A stretch of 13,502 nt of DNA, taken from the NCBI GenBank assembly GCA_947476405.1, contig CANJQG010000048.1:1-13502 (forward strand), given 5' to 3'. Position numbers and translations under genes: made by a program. This DNA comes from Thiotrichales bacterium (lineage in GTDB: Bacteria > Pseudomonadota > Gammaproteobacteria > Francisellales > CACEW01). Shown piece after piece: positions 1-7,355 of this stretch; positions within the stretch are counted from its first letter, which is position 1; each line of letters starts with the position of its first letter. The notes beneath the pieces are model-generated. The model ran no database searches. It was not told the DNA's origin and worked only from the letters and a program-made list of their open reading frames with translations.

Positions 1-273
1 GCACCCTTGATGACACCTGATAATCCAGCAGGGTTTGGTGCGCAGGAAGAGCAAATTCGGCGGGCTAAATTATTCTGCCAGGAATATGGATTGTCAGATT
101 TAAGTCAGCTTATTCCCACTATTTTGGAGCGACTGGGCGTGTTAGTCGATTTTATCAGTGCTCAGGCGAGAGCTGGAGATCCTTTCTATCAAAAGGCAAT
201 TGATGAGGGGCATTGTGAATTATATTTGGCTGATTGTGAATATATTCAAGAAAACTTCGAAAGGCTCTTTTGA
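1..273 (+). CDS. Phosphotransferase-family protein, C-terminal part (partial)
   Basis: The reading frame is open at the first base and ends with TGA, so this is the 3' end of a longer gene or a small gene starting at TTG 7 or ATG 10. About 90 residues are visible. The stretch with RRAKLFCQEYGLS, then ERLGVLVDFI, then GDPFYQKAIDEGH and LYLADCEYIQ resembles, from memory, the C-terminal helical lobe of aminoglycoside/choline-type phosphotransferases (APH fold). The catalytic loop would lie upstream of the window and cannot be checked, so the substrate is unknown. The gene converges with the alanyl-tRNA editing gene with 9 bp between the stops. I am sure it is coding and only moderately sure of the family. 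Confidence 0.55.
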   Translation, partial: APLMTPDNPAGFGAQEEQIRRAKLFCQEYGLSDLSQLIPTILERLGVLVDFISAQARAGDPFYQKAIDEGHCELYLADCEYIQENFERLF

Positions 274-282
274 GTATTGAGT

Positions 283-948
283 TCAGGGATTTTGAGGAGG
301 GTTTGCACGATCTGGCTCCTGTAGTTTAATTTCGATGCGCTCTTTACCACCACCGATATTGACGCGTTTCAGATTGACGAGGCCGACTTCAGCAGTTGAT
401 TTCACATGTGTGCCACCACAGGAGACTTTCGAGAAACCTTCTATTTCCCAATAGCGGCGCTGGGTTGCCTCATCGGTATAGCCTTTTTTGATGGGGAGAT
501 CCCGTTCGATAATCTGGTTGTATTCGGCAAGGATTTCTGGGAAATGGCTTGAAATATTTTGGCTGTGAAAGAAATCAATGCGCGATTTTTCCTCTGAGAT
601 ATGGGCGCCGATTTTTTCCAAATTGAGCTTGTGAGTGACAATTTCCAAAATCAGCTCTGCGGCAAAATGCAGGCGCATCAATTTGTAGCGGCGTTTCCAG
701 TCAATTTCCAGATAAACGGGATCACCTGCTTTTAGAGTGTGGTCCGCAGGCAGCGTGTAGTAAATCAGAGTATCGACTATTTCTGAGTCCAGAATAGGAA
801 AGCCGCCAATCTGACCTGCATCACTTTCTTGTCCACCGCAAAACGAAAAGGCGATGGTTTCATCCAGTAAAACTCGGTTGTCATCCACAGCGGTGACTTT
901 GGTGTTGAGTTGGGTTTGGTAGGGATTTTCCCAAAAGACTTTTTTCAT
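283..948 (-). CDS. Alanyl-tRNA editing protein, AlaX-like
   Basis: 221 residues. It resembles the free-standing editing domain of alanyl-tRNA synthetase (AlaX family), a cytoplasmic zinc hydrolase that removes serine or glycine mischarged onto tRNA-Ala. The CGGTH motif (C177, H181) supplies two expected zinc ligands, and the N-terminal FCGGQESDAGQIGG stretch matches the conserved beta-barrel part of the family. The first metal motif, normally HxxxH, reads H94-F-A-A-E98 (RLHFAAEL), so the second histidine is a glutamate. I believe this variant occurs in a subgroup of the family, but that is from memory. The ATG start at 948 has no clear Shine-Dalgarno sequence. A -10-like TATAAT lies 30 bp upstream. 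The gene is transcribed in the same direction as the upstream traA but looks like an independent chromosomal-type gene. Confidence 0.88.
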   Translation of the reverse strand: MKKVFWENPYQTQLNTKVTAVDDNRVLLDETIAFSFCGGQESDAGQIGGFPILDSEIVDTLIYYTLPADHTLKAGDPVYLEIDWKRRYKLMRLHFAAELILEIVTHKLNLEKIGAHISEEKSRIDFFHSQNISSHFPEILAEYNQIIERDLPIKKGYTDEATQRRYWEIEGFSKVSCGGTHVKSTAEVGLVNLKRVNIGGGKERIEIKLQEPDRANPPQNP

Positions 949-977
949 GATGGATCATTTATGCATTCGATTGGAGC

Positions 978-983
978 ATTATA
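978..983 (-). promoter_or_regulatory. Probable -10 box for the alanyl-tRNA editing gene
   Basis: The minus strand reads TATAAT, a perfect -10, 30 bp before the ATG at 948. No good -35 sits 16-18 bp upstream. A TTGAGA is present but only 11 bp away. The -10 call therefore rests on consensus and distance alone. Confidence 0.45.
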
Positions 984-985
984 CA

Positions 986-1049
986 ATGGGGTAATCTCAA
1001 TAGGGAACTAAAATTTCTTGTCAGGAAATGCTCAAAGATTTTACCCCAT
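986..1049. repeat. 9-bp inverted repeat between traA and the AlaX gene
   Basis: ATGGGGTAA at 986-994 is repeated in inverted orientation as TTACCCCAT at 1041-1049, with 46 bp between the arms. It lies just downstream of the traA stop and just upstream of the editing-gene -10 box. It could be a weak transcription-end structure, an operator pair or chance. There is no U-run to make it a convincing terminator. Confidence 0.35.
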
Positions 1050-1096
1050 GAAAAAGATAGAAGAAAATATGCCGATAAAATCCTCGTATAAATAAA

Positions 1097-4000
1097 TCAA
1101 TGCCTAAACCCGCGTGAGTGGCTTTGCTGCACTTTCTCAGTCAAGCTTTCCTGATGGCGCACCATCTCTTTTTTCATTGTTGCCTCAAGCTTCTGCAACG
1201 CTTTGGCCTCAAAGCAATTTTTGGCAATTTGTTCGCGATACGCCTTCGCTTCAATGTGCTCAAAAATGATCAGCTTTTTGGTTTCAGCATGGACTTTTTC
1301 CCACAGGGGTTTGTCTTTCAAAATCTCGTTGGCAAGTGCTAATTTGGCGCGATTGTTTTGCTCAATGTGGTCTTTTGTATCGCTTATTGCCTGCTGATCA
1401 CGCTGACCATGAGTGTACATCTTGCTGAGTCGCATCATCGATTGGGTGACCTCGGCATCACATTTTATGTATTGATCAATCCTGCCCAGCAAAGTAGAGC
1501 TTAAAACAAATTCGCCGTTTTCGATTTTGAAAGATGTGGCTTGCCGTGATTCCTTGGCCACTGCATAAACCTGATTCCATTCCAGATTCCGCTCATGCAT
1601 GAAGAGACCGTGGGCTTTGCCATCTGATACCAGCTGTTGCGCCAATTGTCCTGCCAGCTCAGTTTGACCTTGTTTGATCGCATTTTCATACTGGAGAACA
1701 TGCTCACGAGATTCATGCGCTTTGACATAGGGCTTCAGGGTACTGACGTCAATGCCGTTCAGTTCCATCGCCAGCTCATATTTTTCAGCAGTTTTGTAGA
1801 TATCTGCCGCTAATTTATTTCGCTCAACCATCAGGGCATAATTTTCGCCAAAATCTTTGTGATTTGCAACTTCTTCACCAGCTGTTAAGTCGCGCTTCAT
1901 ATCAGACCAGGATTTGCCGATCTGACGATGCAGATCCACAAACTTAGCAACCAAAACGGCATCCTCACGTCTTTGCTGAGTGGCTTCCACTTTTTGACTT
2001 TCAGCTACGCGTTCTTGATAGGCTTCATAATTGGCGAGGAATAGCCATTTGTCTTTGATCGTTTCTTTCGCCTGTTGGAATGCTTCGACACATTTGCCCA
2101 ATACCGTTTCTGGATCCAGCCCACGCCGTAGAGCGTATTGCAGTGGGAAATCGATGACTGAATCTTTGATGGAGAAACGACTCAGGTTTTTCTTCAGTTG
2201 TTCCTCATTTTTGTGGGTCTCGCGATCAGCAAATAGGTGAACTTCATCGCGATGACGGGATAAGGCAACATAAACCAGATTGCGGCTCCAATAGCTGCCT
2301 CCGGCATAAACAAAGGCCTGGTCAACAGTCACACCCTGAGTTTTGTAAATTGTGGCTGCATAACCATAGCCAAAATTTTGGTAGTCACGATGATCAAAGG
2401 TGACTTCACGCTCCTGATTGCCCTTCATGATGCTGGCAGTAATCCTGTTGCCATCAATCGCTTTGATGGTTGCAAAATTACCGTTCTTTACATTGAGGTC
2501 AGAGGATTTTTCTAAAAAGACGATCCGATCTCCAGCGCCCAGTACAAGCTTGCCATTTTTAGTCTCAACTTCAGTACTGTTTTTACTGAGAACTCCCGTT
2601 TGAACAAGGTGCGTGCGAGCCAGCTGATTGAGTTCTTTCACATCCTCATTACGGTGCGCCAAAATAATGCTTTCGTTGAGATTAAGGTTTTGACTCCAGT
2701 GTTGGATGAGGGCTGCTTTGGCATCGATTTTTTTGTCCAGTAAATGCAGCTGGCCTTTATCTCTGTAAATATTCAGAGCCATAGCGGTTTGACCTTGTGA
2801 AAGCAAGGTTGTTGCTTCACGATCAATTTCATGACGCTGACGTTTGATCTCATTCAATTCAACAAATCCCAGCTTATCAAGCAATGCTCTGAACGGCGCA
2901 CCTGGCCCAATCGGCTGGACTTGGTTGGGATCACCCACCATCACTAATTTAGCCCCAGCCTCACGAGTATGACGTACGATTTTTTGTAGGTCATAGGCAT
3001 CAACCATTCCCGCCTCATCCAACACAATCACATCACGAGGACTTAAGCGCAGATAGCCTTTAGCGACCTTGTATTTGAACGAGGCAATCGTCGAACTTTG
3101 GATATTCGCTTCTGATTCCAAACCCTCAGCAGCAATGCCCGCAACGGCTATTCCCAACACGCGATAACCTTCTTGTTTCCAGAGATCATTCGCCGCTTTC
3201 ATCAAATAAGATTTGCCCGTCCCTGCTTTGCCCACAATCAAGGCAATATCCTCGCCCAAGGCTACATGATTTAAAGCGCTGCTTTGGCCTTTATTCAGCT
3301 TATATTTTTCGACTTGAGCGGCGACCATTGCATGGCTGGAGCGGTGATCATTTTTCTTCTGCAGCTTGAAAGCATCCTCCTGTAATTGGGATTCAACCTG
3401 CATCAATTCACGCGTGGTAAAGCGTTCACGGCCATCATCTCCTGGCCCCAAAGCAATCAAGCTGGGATGGGCTTTTAATTTCAGCATTGCCGTTTGAAAT
3501 TCTTCAGCCGTTTTGGTCGCTTTATTCAAAACCCGCGCCATATCCCGCTCACTAAAAATCGTGAATTGCTGACTCAACTGATTGAGAACGGCCTCAGGAT
3601 GATGCAGGGCAATTTCGTGTTCCAACTCACGTGCATATTCATTCTTCGCATCCACATAATCAGCGCGATCATCATTGTGGTGACGGCCGCGATGAGTGGT
3701 CGTAACGAGGTGATTAGGATCTACAGCGAAATCTAGATTTTCCCCAGCAAAAAACTCGTTCTGAAACTGCCTCCAGCGCTGATTCCAATAGTCCTGCTCA
3801 ACCACTTTGCTTTGGAAAAACTCAGGATTGAGATCGCGTGCTTTCAAGGTAAAACTTTGTCCAATCAGGCGTCGAGTCGTCACCAAAATATGCGCATGCG
3901 GATTGCCTTCTTCGTTGTGAATGTTAAGGTCAGCAACCAGACCTTTTGAGACAAAATGTGAATGGGCGAAACGTTGCGCCAGATCAATATTCTGTTTCAA

Positions 4001-4291
4001 AGAAAGCTCTTTCGGCAAAGCCAGAATGTAGTCTTTAGCCAGCTGGGAATCAGAGCGCTTCTCAATTTTTTCGATATGATTCCAGAGCGTTTCCCGATCA
4101 CCAAAAGACTCATCTGCGCCATCAGGCAGCAGAATCTCAGAGTGCACGACATGATCCTTATTGCGATAATCAAAGTGCTGACCAGTACGCTCATCATACA
4201 TCTTGCTTGCCGAACGATAGGCAGCCGCCTGCACCGCATTATGTCCCTTACTGCGGGAGTAAATCAGGCAACTGACAAACTCGATAGCCAC
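1097..4291 (-). CDS. traA: Ti-type conjugative relaxase-helicase TraA (MOBQ)
   Basis: 1064 residues, cytoplasmic, predicted to nick oriT and unwind the plasmid for conjugative transfer. The N-terminal MobA/MobL relaxase domain (about 1-230) carries the likely catalytic Tyr25 in AAAYRSASK and the three-histidine metal site H125, H132, H134 in NIHNEEGNPHAH. A RecD/TraI-type superfamily 1 helicase follows: Walker A GKAGTGKS (354-361), Walker B VIVLDEAGM (421-429), the GDPNQVQP motif (453-460), and C-terminal motifs YGYAATIYKTQG (642-653) and YVALSRHRDEV (674-684). Residues after about 690 are long charged helices, probably coiled coil. The start is GTG at 4291, with AGGA four bases before it and an N-terminus (MAIEFVSCLIYSRSKGHNAV) that aligns with the family. 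The gene diverges from the traC/traD side across the presumed oriT, the arrangement known from Ti plasmids. The gene is intact. Confidence 0.95.
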   Translation of the reverse strand: MAIEFVSCLIYSRSKGHNAVQAAAYRSASKMYDERTGQHFDYRNKDHVVHSEILLPDGADESFGDRETLWNHIEKIEKRSDSQLAKDYILALPKELSLKQNIDLAQRFAHSHFVSKGLVADLNIHNEEGNPHAHILVTTRRLIGQSFTLKARDLNPEFFQSKVVEQDYWNQRWRQFQNEFFAGENLDFAVDPNHLVTTTHRGRHHNDDRADYVDAKNEYARELEHEIALHHPEAVLNQLSQQFTIFSERDMARVLNKATKTAEEFQTAMLKLKAHPSLIALGPGDDGRERFTTRELMQVESQLQEDAFKLQKKNDHRSSHAMVAAQVEKYKLNKGQSSALNHVALGEDIALIVGKAGTGKSYLMKAANDLWKQEGYRVLGIAVAGIAAEGLESEANIQSSTIASFKYKVAKGYLRLSPRDVIVLDEAGMVDAYDLQKIVRHTREAGAKLVMVGDPNQVQPIGPGAPFRALLDKLGFVELNEIKRQRHEIDREATTLLSQGQTAMALNIYRDKGQLHLLDKKIDAKAALIQHWSQNLNLNESIILAHRNEDVKELNQLARTHLVQTGVLSKNSTEVETKNGKLVLGAGDRIVFLEKSSDLNVKNGNFATIKAIDGNRITASIMKGNQEREVTFDHRDYQNFGYGYAATIYKTQGVTVDQAFVYAGGSYWSRNLVYVALSRHRDEVHLFADRETHKNEEQLKKNLSRFSIKDSVIDFPLQYALRRGLDPETVLGKCVEAFQQAKETIKDKWLFLANYEAYQERVAESQKVEATQQRREDAVLVAKFVDLHRQIGKSWSDMKRDLTAGEEVANHKDFGENYALMVERNKLAADIYKTAEKYELAMELNGIDVSTLKPYVKAHESREHVLQYENAIKQGQTELAGQLAQQLVSDGKAHGLFMHERNLEWNQVYAVAKESRQATSFKIENGEFVLSSTLLGRIDQYIKCDAEVTQSMMRLSKMYTHGQRDQQAISDTKDHIEQNNRAKLALANEILKDKPLWEKVHAETKKLIIFEHIEAKAYREQIAKNCFEAKALQKLEATMKKEMVRHQESLTEKVQQSHSRGFRH

Positions 4292-4340
4292 TTTTTCCTA
4301 AATCCTTTGTTTAAAAATCCTATGCCTATTTTAACCTTTG

Positions 4341-4453
4341 GGAAGCAATGTATATTGCGCATAGGGCCAAAAGCCCTTTGAGTTAGGCTGCAGGCGAATA
4401 GAATCGCCTTACGCAGAGGTTTTATGCTTTTAATTTTTTTGAAGTGCCCTTTT
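4341..4453 (+). other. Candidate origin of transfer (oriT)
   Basis: The traA/traC-side intergenic stretch holds three short hairpins in a row: GCAAT-gtat-ATTGC (4345-4358), AGGGC-caaaa-GCCCT (4363-4377) and AGGCGA-atagaa-TCGCCT (4392-4409). They are followed by GAAGTGCCCTTTT at 4441-4453. MOBQ relaxases of the IncQ/Ti group cut at sequences of the type TAAGTGCG^CCCT, 3' of an inverted repeat. The match here is partial (AAGTG followed by CCCT), and the nearest hairpin is farther away (31 bp) than in IncQ plasmids. If real, the plus strand is nicked near 4446 and transferred 5' end first toward traC, traD and ardA. Position between divergent traA and traC/traD genes supports the call. The exact nick is inferred. 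Confidence 0.55.
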
Positions 4454-4461
4454 GTGGATAA
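4453..4461 (-). promoter_or_regulatory. DnaA-box consensus sequence
   Basis: The minus strand reads TTATCCACA, a perfect DnaA box, directly beside the putative nick sequence. It is a single copy with no visible iterons or AT-rich unwinding element, so I do not call a replication origin. Confidence 0.35.
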
Positions 4462-4519
4462 CTTTGTTTATCTAAGCTACAATCATGACTACAAGTTTGA
4501 GAAATAAAAAAGTGATATT

Positions 4520-5191
4520 ATGTCTGGCAATTTATCCGTTCTTATACACCATTACGAATCTAATAGCCGTGAGATACTTCCTATTATTGCCGTGATTTTT
4601 ATTTTTGCGGTTAAAGTTTTTTTTACCCGCCACTATCTTGAAAGTGTAAAGTTTAAAAGGTTAACTGCTAAGATCAACATTCTTTTGAAGTCATTGGAAA
4701 GCCCAGCAATTGGCGTTCATTTAAAGTTGCACCAAAAGCAGCAGCTTGAGTTAAGAAATTTTGAGCTAACAACAGGCATAGCCTTAAATGACTATCGTAT
4801 GCTAGAGCCTGCATTGCATAAGATAAAAGAATGTGATGTCGATGATCTTAGTGCAAAAAAATGTCTTTTTCCAGAGCTCACTATTCAGAGTGGTAAGCTT
4901 CATCTTCAAAAAAGCAAAGTTCTTGGTATTATTGGTTTAGTGTTCCTCGCAGTAATAATGTTTATATTGGGCTGCGGTATGTTCGTTGATGGTTATCTTA
5001 AGCTACTTGCATTAGATCTTATCAAAGAGGCTTTTGTATTTTTGTTGCTAGCAGGTTTGTTGGTTAGCTGGGGAATAGGTTATTTAATAATGGCTGGAAA
5101 CATTGGCCGAGCCTTTCACTATTTTGCCTTGCTAAACAAGCTACATCCCAATGCTTTACCTGGAGATAAAAAGCAGAAACTGAAAATTTGA
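4520..5191 (+). CDS. Membrane protein of unknown function, three predicted helices
   Basis: 223 residues, not recognised. Three hydrophobic segments are visible, about 19-35, 134-158 and 171-191, with a hydrophilic helical region of about 95 residues between the first and second and a short basic tail (DKKQKLKI). An inner-membrane protein with a substantial soluble loop is likely. It starts at ATG 4520; the upstream sequence has only a weak ribosome site (AAAAAAGTG). A TACAAT at 4478-4483 could be a -10 but lacks a matching -35. The gene is noticeably more AT-rich than traA or the traC/traD pair and sits between the putative oriT and traC, where Ti plasmids have no such gene. I infer that it is an insertion or accessory gene of the element. 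No catalytic motif is seen. Confidence 0.75.
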   Translation: MSGNLSVLIHHYESNSREILPIIAVIFIFAVKVFFTRHYLESVKFKRLTAKINILLKSLESPAIGVHLKLHQKQQLELRNFELTTGIALNDYRMLEPALHKIKECDVDDLSAKKCLFPELTIQSGKLHLQKSKVLGIIGLVFLAVIMFILGCGMFVDGYLKLLALDLIKEAFVFLLLAGLLVSWGIGYLIMAGNIGRAFHYFALLNKLHPNALPGDKKQKLKI

Positions 5192-5269
5192 CTAATTAAT
5201 ATTTTTTTGGTAATGTTAGCAGTGCATATTTCCCTTCATTTGTTAAAAAACAAATGGAGAAACGTTATC

Positions 5270-5479
5270 ATGTCCTATACACAAGACTTGATTCAAAAGA
5301 AAAAATCCGCCCTGGTCGCTGCCGAAAAAGCTTATCAGCTTGCAATCCAAAAACGCGCGCAAGAATTGGGTAAGCTTTGTTTAGAAGCAGGCCTCGGTGA
5401 TTACGATAATACACTGTTAAAAGAACAGTTCAATGCATTAGCTAAGGGCTTGCCTAAAAGCAGCCCGAAAGCATCATGA
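5270..5479 (+). CDS. traC: Small TraC-like conjugal transfer protein
   Basis: 69 residues. The charged N-terminal helix (QKKKSALVAAEKAYQLAIQK) followed by RAQELGKLCLEAGLGDYDN resembles the Ti-plasmid TraC core, where a basic helix precedes an xxLGxLxLxAGLG segment. TraC-type proteins are thought to assist the relaxase at oriT. The ATG at 5270 is chosen over in-frame starts further up because GGAGA (5256-5260) stands ten bases before it, and the upstream extension (LAVHISLHLL) is unlike the family. traD follows 31 bp downstream and the two are probably co-transcribed. Assignment rests on size, motif and gene order rather than strong identity. Confidence 0.7.
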   Translation: MSYTQDLIQKKKSALVAAEKAYQLAIQKRAQELGKLCLEAGLGDYDNTLLKEQFNALAKGLPKSSPKAS

Positions 5480-5510
5480 GTTTGTTCGCTGTCGACAGGA
5501 GCGCTATCGA

Positions 5511-5726
5511 ATGGAAAAGTCCTATCAGAAAGCTCAGTTTGAGTACCGCAAGGCTGACACCCGTCGCAAAATTGAGTGGGGTGGGTTGGTCGTCAAAGCG
5601 GGCCTTGATGCTGAGGCAAAAGATGTGATTTTAGGCGGCCTGATTTCCCTGGCTGAAAACTTAAACGAACCTGGTACAAGGGCGCTGTTTAAATCAAAAG
5701 GGATGCAGGCTTTTTTAAAATCCTAA
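5511..5726 (+). CDS. traD: Conjugal transfer protein TraD (small Ti-type)
   Basis: 71 residues, the usual length of the small Ti-type TraD (not the F-plasmid coupling ATPase of the same name). The central signature DTRRKIEWGGLVVKAGL is the family hallmark and is followed by an acidic and hydrophobic helix. Like TraC it is an accessory DNA-processing protein encoded next to oriT. The start ATG 5511 has AGGAG nine bases upstream (5497-5501). Its TAA stop (5724-5726) overlaps the TAG stop of the convergent traF gene (5723-5725), leaving no room for a terminator between them. Confidence 0.85.
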   Translation: MEKSYQKAQFEYRKADTRRKIEWGGLVVKAGLDAEAKDVILGGLISLAENLNEPGTRALFKSKGMQAFLKS

Positions 5727-6283
5727 GGCAAGGTTGCGACGGGAGTGGCGATATCGATAATGCTGCTCCGGTCAACGCCTCCCCAATAACGAGAGTCCCA
5801 AGAATCTTTGGGACTGTTTTTGCCATAGAGCCAATAGCTCTGAGTATTTGCAAAAGTGCCACGAGCAATGGCTGCTAAAGGTCGGTCTAAATGATCGGTA
5901 CTACGCACATGAGCAGAGTAGGCTTTGCCGCCCACAATCATCGCTTCAGCAGTGAGGCTAATCGTATCACCAGGAACAGCGATCAGCTCCTTGATGATGG
6001 GTTCAAATCCTCCAGGACACTTGCCATGCATCAAGTATTCATGATGCAGCCCGACTGTGCCAATTGCAGGTGGCAAACAGACCATCACATCATCGCCACG
6101 CTGCAGTTTATCGGGTACTGTCATTTTGTAAAAGCCAATCGGCATGGAGGTCGTCCAATTCATGTAATAGCCTTTGGTCAAAATCACCCCGGCAAACAGA
6201 TCAATAAAGGCTATCAGCAGCAAACTAATCAAGAAAAGTGCAAAGATGATTTTGGCCAAAATTTTTAGTCCACGTTTAAACAT
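5723..6283 (-). CDS. traF: Conjugative transfer signal peptidase TraF (S26 family)
   Basis: 186 residues. It has an N-terminal membrane anchor (about 8-35) followed by a periplasmic S26 peptidase domain. The catalytic serine is S46 in TTSMPIGFY and the general-base lysine is K98 in IIKELIAVPGD, both in standard spacing. In Ti and RP4 systems TraF matures or cyclises the TrbC pilin. No trb genes are visible here. The ATG at 6283 is preferred over an in-frame TTG at 6310 because GGAGG lies eight bases before it and the TTG has none. The gene is last in the ardA - membrane protein - traF minus-strand operon, 43 bp after its neighbour. In Ti plasmids traF follows traA instead, so this placement is rearranged. 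Confidence 0.9.
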   Translation of the reverse strand: MFKRGLKILAKIIFALFLISLLLIAFIDLFAGVILTKGYYMNWTTSMPIGFYKMTVPDKLQRGDDVMVCLPPAIGTVGLHHEYLMHGKCPGGFEPIIKELIAVPGDTISLTAEAMIVGGKAYSAHVRSTDHLDRPLAAIARGTFANTQSYWLYGKNSPKDSWDSRYWGGVDRSSIIDIATPVATLP

Positions 6284-6326
6284 TGTTTTTGCCTCCGATG
6301 TATGGATCAAATCCAGTTTACAACAA

Positions 6327-6761
6327 TTAACGCAAGCGGTAAAACGAACAAACTACCAGGCCGACGAGTCCAGAGGCAGTGATCATCTGCAGATATTCTT
6401 TGCCCAAATAAACTGGCACATGACAACTCAATAGATATTGCCCACCCAGTCCCACAACCAGTAGCAGCGCGACAGGGGTCAAACTATGCTTGCAAGCTCG
6501 AAACATCTGAATCCCCGCACCCACCAAAAGCAGGGTGTCATAAATCTGATTATGTCCTGAAATAACATGGCTAGATTTGATAAAAATCGCCATCCCAAAC
6601 AATAATGCCGCCATGAGCAAATGAATTAAAGCGCGCTCGATTGAGAAGGCATATTTGAGCGCAGCCCATTGCTTCAACATAAAGATTTTGGAGGGCGCAG
6701 CCGTAACAGCCCCAGCATTGCTAGGGGCTGCAGTATTGGTCTTGGTGTTTGATGTCGTCAT
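6327..6761 (-). CDS. Small polytopic membrane protein of unknown function
   Basis: 144 residues from the ATG at 6761, chosen because GGAGA precedes it by seven bases; an in-frame start seven codons earlier has no such site. After a Thr/Ala/Pro-rich hydrophilic N-terminus (1-25), hydrophobic segments lie at about 45-61, 73-87, 97-113 and 124-141, so three or four membrane helices are likely. A pair of cysteines and scattered histidines (H47, H65, H70, H92, H114) are present, but no known motif is recognised. It lies between ardA (21 bp) and traF (43 bp), each with its own good ribosome site, so the three are probably one transcript. A role in mating or in protecting the recipient envelope is conceivable from context only. 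Confidence 0.8.
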   Translation of the reverse strand: MTTSNTKTNTAAPSNAGAVTAAPSKIFMLKQWAALKYAFSIERALIHLLMAALLFGMAIFIKSSHVISGHNQIYDTLLLVGAGIQMFRACKHSLTPVALLLVVGLGGQYLLSCHVPVYLGKEYLQMITASGLVGLVVCSFYRLR

Positions 6762-6782
6762 GATAGTGTCTCCTTCAGTCAA

Positions 6783-7319
6783 TTAGTGTGAAAATACGTG
6801 GATTTGATGGTCTTTCCCTTCGACAGAAATAAAATCATTGATGAAGAGGTCCCGAGCGACTTTTTCATAGTCGATGTAGTATTGGAGATGTTCAGGGATT
6901 TCGTAGCAGTCTTCGTATAACTGAGCTGCAAATTCTTCTTCTGAATCATGGCAGCCATGATAACGATCTTCAACCATTTCCCGCGCTTCATCCAAGTCGC
7001 TGCAATAGCTTAAAGCCGCACTGGCTACATCGCCATGCTCTTCCAAGAATAAAGCAATTTCATGTAAGGTTTCAAATGAATCGTATTCACCAACGTGATA
7101 GCCTGCAAAGCATTCAAAATCATGGATGGCCCATTCTTCAGCAACACCATCAATAGGGCTGGTTTTGAGCATGTCGTTGACTTGATCTTGAATCGCATCA
7201 AGCTCTTCAGTCGCATCAATCCAAACGCTGTGCAAATAGCCATTGTTATAAGCAGCCAAATCCGCCACATAAATTTTAGGGTTGTTGTTTTCAACGTTGT
7301 TTGTGTTTAAGTTTTCCAT
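6783..7319 (-). CDS. ardA: Antirestriction protein ArdA
   Basis: 178 residues, strongly acidic. The N-terminal PKIYVADLAAYNNGYLHSVW stretch (14-33) is the clear signature of ArdA, followed by ID at 34-35. ArdA is a dimeric protein mimic of about 40 bp of bent B-form DNA that blocks type I restriction-modification enzymes, letting an incoming plasmid survive. Its acidic surface is evident in the DSEEEFAAQLYED and LDEAREMVED stretches. The ATG at 7319 follows AGAGGA by about seven bases. The gene is the first of three minus-strand genes and stands directly downstream of a large nested inverted repeat that may act as a single-strand promoter. The position, downstream of oriT in the presumed transfer direction, is typical of leading-region antidefence genes. 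Confidence 0.95.
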   Translation of the reverse strand: MENLNTNNVENNNPKIYVADLAAYNNGYLHSVWIDATEELDAIQDQVNDMLKTSPIDGVAEEWAIHDFECFAGYHVGEYDSFETLHEIALFLEEHGDVASAALSYCSDLDEAREMVEDRYHGCHDSEEEFAAQLYEDCYEIPEHLQYYIDYEKVARDLFINDFISVEGKDHQIHVFSH

Positions 7320-7355
7320 TTTAGTATCCTCTCTTTTTTAGTTTGTTTAAAAGCA

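Noticed and set aside
3962..4381. 139-codon plus-strand frame opposite the start of traA
   Set aside because: It lies antisense to the well-conserved relaxase domain and shows no protein-like features; it is a shadow of traA coding constraint.
4453..4510. Plasmid replication origin near the DnaA box
   Set aside because: Only one DnaA box, no iterons, no rep gene in the window.
5891..6268. 125-codon plus-strand frame inside traF
   Set aside because: It is antisense to the catalytic domain of traF, which is intact and has a strong ribosome site; no independent evidence for coding.
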